From contig CM055104.1 of NCBI GenBank assembly GCA_029204225.1, positions 24,569,285-24,633,284 on the forward strand: a stretch of 64,000 bases of DNA, given 5' to 3'. The notes under the pieces were generated by a model. The model searched no databases. It was not told where the DNA came from and saw only the letters and a program-made list of their open reading frames with translations. Position 1 is the stretch's first letter. Each line of letters opens with the position of its first letter. Below are positions 1 to 12,069 of the stretch, piece after piece. Made by a program: the position numbers and the translations under genes. This DNA is from Diphasiastrum complanatum (taxonomy: Eukaryota > Streptophyta > Lycopodiopsida > Lycopodiales > Lycopodiaceae).

Positions 1-430
1 CCTATGATCTATCCTCAATCTAATGACTTTTGCCACTTCCTAAGATTGAAACACACTCAAGTGAAGTCCAGCAACCTCACTATCTAGAGATCCAATCAAA
101 ATTAGGGTTTTGACAAAATCACAAAAAATTGACTATTCCAAATCTACATGCAAATGCTGAAAATTTGATATGCAATCTATAAGCCACCACTTGGGCTGAA
201 CCAATGATCCAAAAATCGGCCAAATCCAGCATGTGAATTCAAAAAATGAAATTGAACAAGTATATTGACCTATTTAGTGTTTTGATCTACAAAAGATCCA
301 ATCTACAAAAGCAAAAAATCCGATTTTGGTGTAGAATCCTCTCTAGCATGCTCTAGACTTGATATCTTCACCAAATCATTGATAGATATGATTTCCTCCT
401 TCATAACCTGAAACACAAGTTCTGATACCA
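1..430 (-). mobile_element. Copia family A, 5' leader and primer binding site (element runs off the left edge)
   Basis: Reading the minus strand, the LTR ending at 431 is followed by TGGTATCAGAACTTG (about 416-430), a one-base variant of the plant copia primer binding site TGGTATCAGAGC. The rest is the untranslated leader, matching on the opposite strand the leader of the complete family A element at 45486-46081. The gag start lies outside the window. Confidence 0.8.
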
Positions 431-1080
431 TGTGAAAGATTTCAGATCCTTAAGATCCAATCTACTTGAATGATCTTTGGTTAGAAAGACAAATACACTA
501 CCAATTTCACCAATGTAAAAAAATCAGCATCTACACACAATTTGAGATGCAAACACTAATAGAACTTGATCAAACTTGAATGAAATGATTATGTATTGTT
601 GCTGTCCATACAAAACTAGCAAGCTACTATATTTCACACGTGTGGATCCAAAAATAGCAAATATAGATCATTCTACACATAGAATTGCAAGCAATCACCA
701 AGATAGTGCACCAATGGATAGTAGAACCCAAGAGAACTATGTATAAGCATGAAATGAGATAGAGAAGAGAGAAGATGACTCTCTCCATGAGTTACATCCT
801 TTTATAGCAGGTCCAAACCCTATTTGGCCACTTAACTTTCCCACCAAAATGCTAACCCTACCAATTTTGGGTCTAGATTCAATTTACCCAACTTATTCAA
901 ATTGAATCTACTCAAACTCGCATTCTATCTTTCCCACACTTTCAAAAAGTGTTTATTCAAATGAAATTTAGACTAATGAACTTTGAAAAGTCAACCTCTA
1001 AGTCTAAAACAAGTTTTGGCCTCAATATGCCAAATATGAAAATATTGCAAAATGTGATGAAACTAGTTGAATCTTTCACA
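431..1080 (-). repeat. Copia family A LTR, copy 1 (5' LTR of the element leaving the window)
   Basis: A 650 bp TG...CA repeat in reverse orientation (on the + strand it starts TGTGAAAGATTTCAG and ends GAATCTTTCACA). It matches the LTRs at 2945-3594, 44836-45485 and 48714-49343. A TATA-like CTATAAAAGGATG lies on the minus strand near 800, and a perfect CACACGTGTG palindrome is at 635-644. Because the primer site adjoins its left end, it is the 5' LTR of a minus-strand element. Confidence 0.88.
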
Positions 1081-1328
1081 GCCCCCAAGTGTCCACTGAA
1101 CCTGTTTCACCTGCACCACCAACAAAAAGGCAGAAGGGTACGGCAATCAGCAAAGATGATGACATCTCCCCTAATATCTTATCCAGCGATATAGGGGTAG
1201 AATATGTTGAATCTGGAGGGAGCTTGAAATCCTCTCAAGTCCCAAAGGAGGTTTAGCATAGCAGGAGGCCCTACTTCAACAGGCCCAACAACGAAGACAA
1301 GTGGTAGCTGCAGCAGCTAGCTCTTTGG

Positions 1329-1934
1329 ATGCCGATGCTTCCTGGTTCAGTAGGTGTGATCCTGTCTACTCAAGTAACTTCAGCTATTTCGGTATCATTA
1401 CCTACTGACACAACTCTCCTTCCACCACTACCCCCACCATTTACTACCACATCCACCTCTTCATTCACACTTAACATGGGCTTTGATTCCACTATCTCAC
1501 GAAAGCCCTCACCTATATATTCTTCCACCCTACTTGACTCTGCAGTCAATGTAGACGATTTTGCATTACAACTATCAATGCAAACCACATCCACCACCAT
1601 AACAAATAATCCACTCCTCACATCTCTAACACACATTCAGTCACCTCCACATTCACCTCCCCTAATACCGCAATCACCTCCACCTACATCTCCTACCATA
1701 CCTCAATCACGTCCCCCTGCATTTTCTCACACTCCAACCTCTCCCCCTATTCCAGATTTTCTTCCATTCAACCCCATGCCATATCCCAATTATACATGCA
1801 CACTCCCTGACATTGGCCCTTGGGAGCAAATACCCCTAGCGGGGAGCACTTTTGTGAAAGCAACGAATTCAATTTTGAGATTGCTGGTTTTTTTTTTTTT
1901 TTCCTTAGTGACTTCTTGTTATTTCAAGCGGTGA
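1329..1934 (+). CDS. Unrecognised Pro/Ser/Thr-rich open reading frame
   Basis: 201 codons from ATG. The product has no domain I know; residues about 100-150 are dominated by SPP and PPSP runs. The final ~20 codons cross a T-homopolymer (about 1886-1901), where a GT could be a splice donor, so the open frame may really be an exon ending near 1886. It could equally be a chance frame in C-rich, stop-poor DNA. Confidence 0.2.
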   Translation: MPMLPGSVGVILSTQVTSAISVSLPTDTTLLPPLPPPFTTTSTSSFTLNMGFDSTISRKPSPIYSSTLLDSAVNVDDFALQLSMQTTSTTITNNPLLTSLTHIQSPPHSPPLIPQSPPPTSPTIPQSRPPAFSHTPTSPPIPDFLPFNPMPYPNYTCTLPDIGPWEQIPLAGSTFVKATNSILRLLVFFFFSLVTSCYFKR

Positions 1935-2554
1935 TTTAGGTGGTTTTGTAGACTATCTTTTGCTTTTTATTTGAGACCGGTTTTGGCTTGAATCTGAAGA
2001 AAAAGCAGGAAAAGAGGCACAAAAAAGACTAATCACTGGTTGTGAGTATTAGTGGGTTTTTACAGGATTTGCATGGCAATTTCTTTTTGATTTACAGGTT
2101 CATGCTGGAGTTTTCTTCAAATTAACAGTGTTTTGCAGGTTGGAGTAAACTAGTAAGGCCATCTTTGTGATGGCATGAACTACTACAAAGCCTATCCTAT
2201 GGCTAAGGAGGGGCAACCTGCAAATTTGTGTTTTGGGAAAATTTAGGCAACATTTACTCTGTTTTTCAGCCATTAAGAAAGCTAATCATTGTAAATCTGT
2301 AAACAGAAGTTGCTTATGCATGTTTTAAGGCAAAGCAACTATAAAATCGCCCTTAAAGCATCTGAAATCTACAAAAAACATTAGATGTAAAAGCCTAATT
2401 GCTTGCTACATGCATAAGAATCATAAACTGTGAGGAAAAAACATCAATTCGGCCTCCCAGTTGGCTCTTGGTCATGCTCAATGAGGGCGCCTCCACACCC
2501 GACCTGCATGCAAGTTTAGTGCACTTCACAAATAGTGAAGGAAAGCGCTGGTCA

Positions 2555-2557
<3 letters not shown>

Positions 2558-2644
<87 letters not shown>
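2558..2644. repeat. (TC)n microsatellite
   Basis: An uninterrupted 87 bp TC dinucleotide tract, seen directly. Confidence 0.98.
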
Positions 2645-2646
<2 letters not shown>

Positions 2647-2944
2647 CCTTACTGGCTCGGGCCTCTCCTCTCTTTGCTCGCGGACCGCAGGAGTTCGAGG
2701 GTGTTCTTTTGGAGGGAAAAGGGGGAGGGGGAGTCTAGTTAACTTGAGGCTTTTTTATAGTTGACTTAAGTGGGATCATGGTAGGTGAAGGGGGGGGGGG
2801 CTAGCTGGTTGAAGGTTTTTTACATTGTATTTTCGTTTTTTGGTTTCTATTGTCATGTTAGTCATTGACTATTATGATTTTTGTAGTTGAATTATGTTGA
2901 ATTGGAATGACTTAAGAAAATTGAGTTAATGAGATTTTGATGCA

Positions 2945-3594
2945 TGTGAAAGATTTCAGATCCTTAAGATCCAATCTACTTGAATGATCTTTGGTTAGAA
3001 AGAGAAATACACTACCAATCTCACCAATGTAGAAAAATCAGCATCTACACACAATTTGAGATGAAAACACTAATAGAACTTGATCAAACTTGAGTGAAAT
3101 GATTATGTACTGTTGCTGTCTGTACAAAACCAGCAAGCTACTGTATTTCACACGTGTGGATCCAAAAATAGCAAATATAGATCATTCTACACATAGAATT
3201 GCAAAGAATCACCAAGATAGTGCACCAATGGATAGTAGAACCCAAGAGAACCATGTATAAACATGAAATGAGATAGAGAAGAGAGAAGATGACTCTCTCC
3301 ATGAGTTACATCCTTTTATAGCAGGTCCAAACCCTATTTGGCCACTTGGCTTTCCCACCAAAATGCTAACCCTACCAATTTTGGGTCTAGATTCAATGTA
3401 CCCAACTTATTCAAATTGAATCTACTCAAACGCGCATTCTATCTTTTCCACACTTTCAAAAAGTGTTTATTCAAATGAAATTTAGACTAATAAACTTTGA
3501 AAAGTCAACCTCTAAGTCTAAAACAAGTTTTGGCCTCAATATGTCAAATATGGAAATATTGCAAAATGTGATGAAACTAGTTGAATCTTTCACA
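2945..3594 (-). repeat. Copia family A LTR, copy 2 (3' LTR of the truncated element to its right)
   Basis: 650 bp, same orientation and near-identical to the LTR at 431-1080. On the minus strand it is preceded by GAAGAGGGAG (RC of about 3594-3606), a polypurine tract that primes plus-strand synthesis, which makes it the 3' LTR of the pol fragment at 3595-6335. CACACGTGTG is at 3149-3158. Confidence 0.9.
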
Positions 3595-6335
3595 CTCCCT
3601 CTTCAACTAGTTTTAGCATAGACTTTGATAATACTCCAAGTGAAGTCCTATGCTTAATGAACAAGTCTTTTCCCAATTATTTGGTAAAGGTATCAGCTAC
3701 ACATTCTCTTGAAGACACATGTTGAAGTTCCACCTCCTTTGCAATGACTCGCTCCCTCACAAAATGATATTGTATCTCAATATGCTTGCTCCTAGCATGA
3801 AAGATAGGATTGGATGCCATTCTTTGGGCTGATTGATTGTCACAAAAGATGATTGGGCTCTCTGAAAAATCCAGCAAGTGAAGATCCTTGATCATTCTTT
3901 TGATCCATACCATCTCCTTTGTGCAATGTGTAAGAGCTTTGTACTCGGCCTCACTAGATGACAATGAAATAGTGGCTTGTATGAAAATACAATAAGCACT
4001 AATGGATTTCCTATCCATTACATCTCTAGCATAGTCCAAATCTGAAAATCCAAAAATATTAGGTGATGATCCCTCATACAATATGCCAAAGTCTCGAGTT
4101 CCAATGATGTACCTCAAAACTCGCTTTCCTAGCTTCCAATGCTCCTCACTAGGATCTTGCATGAATTGACTCAATCTTCCAACACAATAGCTTAGATCAG
4201 GTCTAGTAATGGTTAGATAGATGAGTGAACCAACTAGCTTTCTATAGAGAGTAATGTCCTCGAAGGATCTTTCATTACCTCTTATAGTTAGCTTTACATG
4301 AGACTCCATAGGTGTACCAATAGCTTTTGCATCTACCATATGAAATCTTTCTAGAATAGAATTAGCATACTTCTCTTGACAAATGATAGTAGATTGAGAA
4401 GATCTAATGACTTCTATTCCTAAAATGATATGCAAATTACCAAGATCATGCACCTCAAACTCCTTCTTAAGAGCATTCTTGATATCCTCCACATCTTGAT
4501 TGTCTCCACCACTCAAGATGATATCATCCACATAGATTAGCAAGATGGTAACATCATTTCCAGCAAACCTATAATAAAGTGAATGATCATACTCACTCAT
4601 AACAAAGCCTTGAGAGAGTAAAAAAGTGTTAATCTTAGCATACCAACTCCTTGGTGCTTGCTTAAGGCCATACAAACTCTTTTGTAGAAGACACACATGA
4701 TTTGGCTTTGTTGATGAAATATAGCTCTCGGGTTGCTCCATGTATACTTCCTCCTCAAGATCACCATTCAAGAATGCATTTGAAATGTCCATTTGCCATA
4801 GATCCCATCCATAAAGTGTAGCAAGTGAAATGATGACTCGAATGCTTACCATCTTTGCCACGGGTGCAAATGTCTCATCATAGTCAATTCCTTGTTGTTG
4901 AGCATATCCTTTTGCCACTAACCTTGCCTTGTACTTGTTGATAGATCCATCTTGGTTTGTCTTCACCTTGAAGATCCATTTGCATCCAATAGCTTTCTTG
5001 TCCTTAGGCAACTCCACCAATCTCCATGTTCCATTCTTCATAAGAGCTTGATACTCGAGATCCATTGCTTGGATCCACTCCTCTTCTTTCCTTGCTTGAT
5101 CTACACTTGTAGGCTCATCCAAAGAGGTTAGGAAAGCAACATAATTTCCAGAAACTACTTGCTTACCCTTTTGATCATATGTGAGCCTTGAAGGTACTTG
5201 TCTTTCTCTTGATGTTCTCCTTGGCTTTTGACTTGATGAAGGTCCATCATCACCACCATCCAAAGTAGGATCCTTCTCATCAACATCAAGAATGTTAGAT
5301 CCATCTACTTTACCATCAATCATGCTTGAAGACACTTTTGGAATGTTTCCCTCATCAAAAATGACATCTCTACCACCAATCACTTTGTTAGTAGAAGGAA
5401 TGTAAACCTTGTAGGCTTTACTCACCTCACTATATCCAACAAAAATACCTCTTCTTGAAGATGGATCCTCCTTGGTCCTATCATCAAGAGTAATGTTGAC
5501 ATAGCATGTGCATCCAAAGGTTCTTAGAAAGTTTACACTCGGCCTCCTCTTGAATAGCATCTCAAAAGGTGTCCTTCCATCCAAAATAGCACTCGGCCAC
5601 CTATTGCACAAGAAATTGGCACACAACAAAGCTTGATCCCAAAATGGTTTGTCAAGATTAGCACTTAACCTCATAGCTTTAGCAATTTCACATAAAGTCC
5701 TATTCTTCCTTTCAGCCACTTCATTTTGTTGTGGGGTCCTTGATGTTGTATACTCCCTCTTGATCCCATGCTCATCACAAAAGGCCTTGAACTTGTTAGA
5801 TATGTACTCACTACGATTGTCACCTCTCAAGCACTTGATCTTTGTGGAAAATTGGTTCTCCCTTGCATTCTTGAACTTGACAAAGACATCATACACTTCA
5901 TCCTTGCTCTTTAGTAGATAGATCCAACAAAATCTACTAAAATCATCAATGAATGTTACATACATCTTAGCTCCACTATTGCTAATTGTAGTAAATCCAT
6001 GAATATCCTAATGTACAAGCTGAAAAGGCTTTGTAGATCTAGAAATAGATCTAGTATAAGGTAGTCTATGTGACTTAGACAAAGCTCAAGACTCACAAAC
6101 ATGCTTGTCATTACTTAAGGAACTTGGAAGACCAATCACAACCTTCTTCCTTGCCATTACCTCCAATGACTTGAAGTTGAGGTGTCCCATCCTTTTGTGC
6201 CAAACCTCTTGAATAGAAATTTGCTCCCTTGCAACACATCCAACTTGGTTAGCAATAACACAAGCATCAAGTTTGAACAACTTCCCTTGCCTTTTACCTT
6301 TTCCAATCAAGACATCCTTTCTTTTGAAACAATGT
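3595..6335 (-). pseudogene. Copia family A pol: integrase, reverse transcriptase and RNase H, 5'-truncated
   Basis: One continuous minus-strand frame from about 6310 to 3677 (762 codons open from 5965). In order: pre-integrase HKRMGHLN; integrase with the Asp of DIHG, the Asp of LRGDNRSEY and the Glu of VAERKN; linker; reverse transcriptase with YVDD (LIYVDDIIL); RNase H with SSSEAEYKAL. In-frame stops near 6085 (TGA) and 6008 (TAG), plus TAA at 3677 just before the usual GLGKDL tail, make it non-functional as it stands. It lacks gag, protease and the 5' LTR: it breaks off near 6335 against a family B LTR of opposite orientation. Confidence 0.9.
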
Positions 6336-6996
6336 TCACAATGTCTAGATTGACATGCATGTAAATTTACACATGGAAATGGTCTAATATGACCTTGTAG
6401 AAACTCGAGCCATCATAAATGCATTGTGTCCTAAGTTTCCATTGTGACATGCAAGGCATGCAAATATAGTAATGGGAACATGCATGTAGTTTTGTACATA
6501 TCTAGTTGAGAGATTGACATTTGGAGAAAGTAGGTAGAAGTTAGGTGCAATTTCTGCATGCAAGCTGTTAGGTGTCAATATGGTAGTACTTTACACTTGA
6601 ATAGGTATAGGAAATGCATTAAATGCTAGTATCACGAATTTTGGCTCTCCTATATATGTACATATGGTTCTCATTCATTTCTAATGATGAATCAAGCTTT
6701 GGTAAGGTCATAATGTTAAAATTGGATCTCATATTATTTTGTTTGTGATTGTATTCTCTCTCTAACTTGAGATTGGTGTCTTCTTCATACATTATTTTGA
6801 TTGTGTACTTTCCCTATTTGTGAGGAATTAATGTAGCTTTGATCTGTAGCATTCTAGATCATGCTCTAGCCTCAAATCTGTTGGTAGATTGTAGTTTACT
6901 TTGCAGGTGATCTGTGTGCCACCATAAAGCATGGTAAAGATCATTCACACTGTTGTTGTGGTTCCCCACACGTGTGAAGTTGTTGGATTTTTCACA
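6336..6996 (+). repeat. Copia family B LTR (5' end truncated)
   Basis: Its right end is TTTTTCACA, directly followed by the primer site at 6997. It shares blocks such as GTGACATGCAAGGCATGCA and GAAACTCG with the opposite-strand LTR at 56951-57737. CACACGTGTG is at 6967-6976, close to the right end. The left TG terminus is missing, cut where the family A pol fragment also stops. Confidence 0.75.
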
Positions 6997-7009
6997 TGGT
7001 ATCAGAGCC
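6997..7009 (+). promoter_or_regulatory. Copia primer binding site
   Basis: TGGTATCAGAGCC is complementary to the 3' end of initiator tRNA-Met, the standard copia minus-strand primer. It abuts the LTR end and sets the polarity of the element. Confidence 0.9.
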
Positions 7010-8102
7010 ATACCATGTCTTGAATGCTATTAACATTAGGTGTATGAAGAATTTTGTGACAATTCAAGCTAGAAAGCTGTTTAGCACTTTTCTACTATCT
7101 ATTCTTGAATAATTTTTGGATGAATGAGGTCAGAACTGATATTTTTAGGTTTGAATACAGGTTGTATGGAAGTCTGACTTTCACATGTGCTAAAACCAGA
7201 ATACTTCATTTCATTCTATTTCCTTGATGTTAGATCCAAAGTTGTGACATTATAGCTTGCTGGAAAGCTAGAAGAGTCTACTTTCCATTGCAATCAGTTT
7301 CAAATCAATCTGATGACCCTATTAGGAGTTATAAGCTCTTATACGAGGGTAGGGAGTGACCCACAACCCGAGTGGACACATTTTGGTTTGATCATTTTGA
7401 TTGCATGTTTCATCATTCACAGTTTGTGTAGTTAATCAAAGCATTGGATACGTCAAGATTCTGTTGTCATACTCACATCATTTCACACAAAGGGTTGTGT
7501 TTGAGTTGCATGTGTGTTTCTAGAGTTTCTTTCATTCATTTGAAACTCGTGAAAAAATTTGACATCTGACTTGTAAGTGCTTCATCAAGAGATAGAGGCT
7601 AGATCCAAATTCAAAGTGATTGATTTTCTGTTGTGAGCAAGAACTCACATAACTGTTGCAAGTTTTTGCATAGGATTTGGTAGAATACCCAATTTTTTTT
7701 GGTTCCTATTGTAAAAGAGAAGCAACACATTCAAATCCATTTTTTGGGTATACCAATTCAACAAACTTGTGATCTAGACAAAGTTTTGAGTCATTTAACG
7801 CATTGCTTCAAACAATTTGAGTATTTTTTAGTCAATAGTGGTGTCTTTGAGCATTCCACACGTGCCAAAAGAAAAAAGAACCAAAATTTGTCTATACTCC
7901 AATTCACTTTGAGAGGTTGATCTAGTTTGCATTGTATTGGAGGAATATTTGAGACCTATCTCAAATACAGTTGCAAGATTTCACATAGGATTTGGTAGTT
8001 CACCCTTTGAAAAATTCCTATAGTGAGAAGTGTAGCAACATTTAGTTTGTTAGAAACAAGCTCAAACATATTGTTGTCCATTTACAAGAAGTCTTCACAT
8101 TC
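7010..8102 (+). mobile_element. Copia family B untranslated leader
   Basis: Non-coding sequence between the primer site and gag. Its last ~60 bp (AACAAGCTCAAACATATTG...) matches, in reverse complement, the leader of the family B element near 61730-61790, so both belong to one family. Confidence 0.7.
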
Positions 8103-10289
8103 ATGGCATCTATAGGAGATTTTCTCTTTGAAGCTAGTGAGAGACTAGATACCTTCAACTATTCAGTTTGGAAGGATAGGATAGAATATGTGTTGGTTCT
8201 TTATGGTGTAATGGACATAGTATTAGGAATTGAAGTTGAACTTGAAGCTTGTGATGAGGCTCAAAGGTTCAAGAAGAGAGCAAGGATTGCTCTTCATATC
8301 ATTAAGATAAACATCTCTAATGAGATGTTGAGAGAAATAAGTTCATGCAACTCAACCAAGTAGGCTTGGGAAATTCTTAAGAACATTTTTGAAGCAAAGA
8401 TCACATCAAGACTTCTTACACTTAGAAATCAGATCTTTTCTAGTTTTCAAAGAGTTGATGAAAGTGCTTCATGTTTTGTAATGAGATTTGAAGATCTTCA
8501 CAGAGAGGTAGTTGTGCATAGGTGATACTCTAGAGAACAGTCAACTTGTTCAAGTAGTACATAATGGACTTAGAGAAGAGTACACAAATGTTGTGCAAAC
8601 TTATGCTATCAGGGAGGAGCTACCATCTATGTGGAGGCTCTGCATGATGTTCTTATTGCTGAAGAATACAGGCAAAAGAACAAGCTGATGAAGATCAACA
8701 CACTTTCAAGGAAGGATGGTGTTATAGCAAAGCTCACTTTGTCGAGGACAAGTCAAGAGGGAGGAGCAAGAACAAATTTTCTCAAGCCTTCACCAAGGAC
8801 AAATCAAAGGACAAAGACCAAGGAGGAGTAGAGGATGATTCAACTCATTCTTCTATCTTCAAGAAGAAGACTCAAGAAGACCAAGCCAATTTTATCACAA
8901 AAGACTGACATGCAAGTGAAGGAGAAGCATCTCTCATGATGCCACTAGTTTCTCCTCTTTACCCTTTAATGATGTATCTTGGTATATTGATAGTGGAGCC
9001 ACAACTCACATGAGTTGCTCCAAGAGTTCTTTTATTTCTATTGAATCTTATCAAGAACTTCAAGAATCAATATACACTACTATTGGTGATGCATGTTCAA
9101 TTGAAGAAGTTAAAATTTGTTCCTTGAATCTTGCATCTTCTATGAGTTTATCACTTTCCAATGTACTTTATGTTCCTAATTTCACAAAAAATGTGATTAG
9201 CATTGGAAAGTTTTTTGATGATGGTTTTGAAGTGGAATTCAATGTCAATAATTGTTTTATAAAGAAAGGTGATGAGATCCTAGCAAGTGGATCTAGATAT
9301 GGAGGCATTTTCAAGTTAGATGTGCATGAGAATGCAAGTACTTGTGATTTGCATTGATGACTTGTGTTTCCAAGGAAGAAGTATGGAATAGGAGGTTGCA
9401 TATTTCCAATTTCAGATCTATGTCTTTACTAGTCAAGGAGATCAAGCCAAGAATGGCTTATTCTATGGCAAAATCACACATGGATCCATATTTGATGTCT
9501 TATACGAAGACAAAACATCCTATGGAGTTGGAACACTCGGATGTTGAGCTTTCTTCATCAACAAGCAAGGAAGTTGCCTCTTGATTTTCCACTCTTATTG
9601 ATGGTTTCACAAGTAACCTATGGCTATGTCTTGTCTCTTCAAGTTTTATGGTGCATGTGTATATTCCATCATGCAAAGCTTTTTGGAGTTATGGAGCTAT
9701 TGGAAGGAGTGCACTATATGGATTCTTGTTCAACTATAAGCCTAAGGTTGTGTACCTTAGGGTTCTTGAAGGTTATTGCTTTGCATGTGTTTTCTTGGAA
9801 GCAAGGAAGGATGGAGATCCAAGTTTATGGATCATGGTTGGATGCTTATCCACCAAGGAAGGCTACATAGCCTTTATACTCTCTATCTTGAAGGTGTTTG
9901 ATCATGGAGATGTTAGTGTTTTTCATGAAGATTTAGTTTCAATCTTGGAAGGGGCCGAGAGCACATCATCTTATGATGCATCACAAGTCATTGCTATGGT
10001 GAGTAATCAACTTATGATGGGGTCGAGGTTTGAGGAGGAGTATCCTCAGTATGCATATCCAAGAAGATCTTCATTGTACAAGGCCGAGTATTTGTGGTTC
10101 TTATTTCATGGAAAAGAAAGGATAAGTAAAGGTGTTATTCATTCTATTCTACTCACCTATGGTTCTCTTTCTTTGATTGATGATATATCCTTAGTTGAGA
10201 TTTGCCTATCTCCAAGATCAAGTAAGAGTATTCTAGTTTTGAAAAGGCAATACACAAAGCAATGCTCTCAATGGAGGAAGAAACTGTGA
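8103..10289 (+). pseudogene. Copia family B gag-protease-integrase remnant
   Basis: Gag opens at ATG 8103 (FEASERLDTFNYSVWKDRIE, the copia gag N-terminus) and stops at TAG 8361; homology goes on in shifted frames to about 8880. The protease signature WYIDSGATTHM is at about 8982-9014, followed by the usual LYVPNFTKNVISIG block (to 9357). After a frame change, pre-integrase EEVWNRRLHISNFRSM follows. From about 9750 the frame at 9648-10289 aligns with the integrase tail of the family B element at 59404-59700 (e.g. SLWIMVGCLSTKEGYIAF against SIKGIMVGYASNKKAYRI). The integrase core and the whole reverse transcriptase are missing. Confidence 0.8.
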
Positions 10290-10628
10290 CAATGATCTAT
10301 TGATCTCTCTCAACAATACAAAAAGTTTCTCCAACCTATTCTCCACAGATTTTAGCCTAATATAGGTGAGAGAGATGACTCTCTCTCCTCTCTCTAGAAC
10401 TTAGGACCCAATTTTAGGGCACCAGTAGCCTAAAATAGCCAATTTTGGCCTATATGTCCAAATAACATGATTTTGGTGTCATTTCGAAGGTCCTGAAGTT
10501 TGGGACTTCTTCAATATGAATAAACGTATCTATGCCTCTTTCACATGTGTAAAAGGTTAGATCCAAAACTATGTACAAAAATTGCCAATTTAGGCCTCAA
10601 ACTAGCTAGGAAATGTTGACAAATTTCA
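10290..10628 (-). repeat. Partial LTR of copia family A' (minus strand)
   Basis: It ends AATTTCACA at about 10628, directly beside the polypurine tract of the minus-strand RNase H/RT fragment (GAAGAGGGAGTG in reverse complement). It contains GAGAGAGATGACTCTCTCTCC, reminiscent of the transcript-start region of family A LTRs. Its outer end is not resolved. Confidence 0.55.
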
Positions 10629-12068
10629 CACTCCCTCTTCAACATTGGATGCTAGTTTTAACAAAGATCTTGAGCACATTCCAAGATTAGATCTATGCTT
10701 ATAATACATGTCCTTTCCCAATGGTTTGGTGAAGATATCAGCCACACGCTCCAATGAAGAGACATGTTGAAGCTCCACCTCTTTGGCAATGACTTGATCC
10801 CTCACAAAGTGATGAGCAATCTCAATGTGATTGCTTCTAGCATGGAAAACTGGATTGGTTGCCAAGCTTTGGGCTAAAAGGTTGTCGCAATAGATGATTG
10901 ATGTCTTCTTAGAATCCAGCAAGTGAAGATCCAATAGCATCCTCTTTATCCAAAGCATCTCCTTGGTACATGTTGTCAATGCCTTGTACTCGGCCTCGGT
11001 GTAAGATAGAGAGATAGTAGGTTGCTTCTTTGATAGCCATGAGATAGCTCCCTCTCCAAGATATATTGCAAAGGCACTTGTTGACTTCCTATCCATTTAA
11101 TCACCTGCAAAATCTGAATCTGAGAAACCACAAAGGTTAGGTGAAGATCCTTCATACAAGATGCCAAAATCTCTAGATCCCGAAAGGTATCTTAGTACTC
11201 CCTTTCCTAGTTTCCATTGAGCCTCACTAGGATCTTGCATGAATTGACTTAGTTTACCAACCACATAGCTTAGATCAGGTCTTGTGATGGCTAACCAAAT
11301 AAGAGATCCTATGAGCTTTCTATAGAGAGTAATGTCCTTGAAGGATCTTTCATTACCTCTTATAGATAGCTTTACATTTGATTCCACAGAAGTAGAAACT
11401 ACTTTGCAATTTTCCATATGAAATCAATTTAGAATAGAGTTAGAATACTTCTCTTGATGAATGAAAGTAGAATTAGAAGTCCTAACAATCTCTATACTTA
11501 AGATATAGTGAAGCTTACCAAGATCTTGTATCTCAAACTTACTTTTAAGTGCCATCTTGATGTCATCTATATCTTCATTGCTATCACCACTTAAGATTAT
11601 GTCATCAACATAGATTAAAAGCAAAGTGATGTCACCATTATCATTCAATCTGAAGTAGAGAGAATGATCATACTCACTCATGATGAAGTTTTGAGAGAGT
11701 AAGAAGGAATTGAGCTTAGCATACCAACTTCTTGTTGCTTGCTTAAGCCCATACAAGCTCTTTTGTAGGAAATACACATGATTAGGCTCATCATGTGAAA
11801 CATAGCCCTCGGGTTGCTACATGTAGATTTCCTCTTCAAGATCACCATTCAAGAAAGCATTAGTAACATCCATTTGCCACATGTCCCAATCATAAAGAGT
11901 TGCAAGAGAGATAAGGGTTCGAATTGCTACCATCTTTACCACGGGTGCAAAGGTCTCATCATAGTCAATGCCATACTCTTGAGCATACCCTTTTGCCACC
12001 AATCTTGCCTTGTACCTTTTGATTGATCCATCTTCTTTTGTCTTGATAGTGTGTGCAAAGTGTTGCAT
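10626..12068 (-). pseudogene. Copia family A' reverse transcriptase-RNase H, 3' half of an element
   Basis: One minus-strand frame without frameshifts but with three in-frame stops (about 11818, 11421 and 11098) that divide it into four open pieces. Reverse transcriptase begins inside the first domain (TKEDGSIKRYKARLVAKGYA), includes LIYVDDIILSG, and runs into RNase H (SYTEAEYKAL, FHARSNHIEI, VADIFTKPLGKD). By eye it is about 70% identical to the family A pol at 3677-5965. The 5' break at 12068 falls just beyond the point where the + strand fragment to the right stops (14770). Confidence 0.88.
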
Positions 12069-12069
12069 G

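Larger units (their letters stand above)
1081..2944. other. Non-LTR stretch between two family A LTRs
   Basis: This 1.86 kb stretch shows no transposon domain. It carries an open reading frame at 1329-1934 on the + strand whose product is rich in Pro, Ser and Thr, with repeated PP/SPP motifs. I do not recognise it; low-complexity composition may explain the open frame. A short frame at about 1083-1240 reads like coding sequence (Pro/Lys-rich, then Asp-rich) and could be an exon. A CT microsatellite is at 2558-2644. Confidence 0.4.

Noticed and set aside
2399-2764. Ser-Leu repeat protein from the CT tract
   Set aside because: Translation of a dinucleotide microsatellite in two frames; no coding support.
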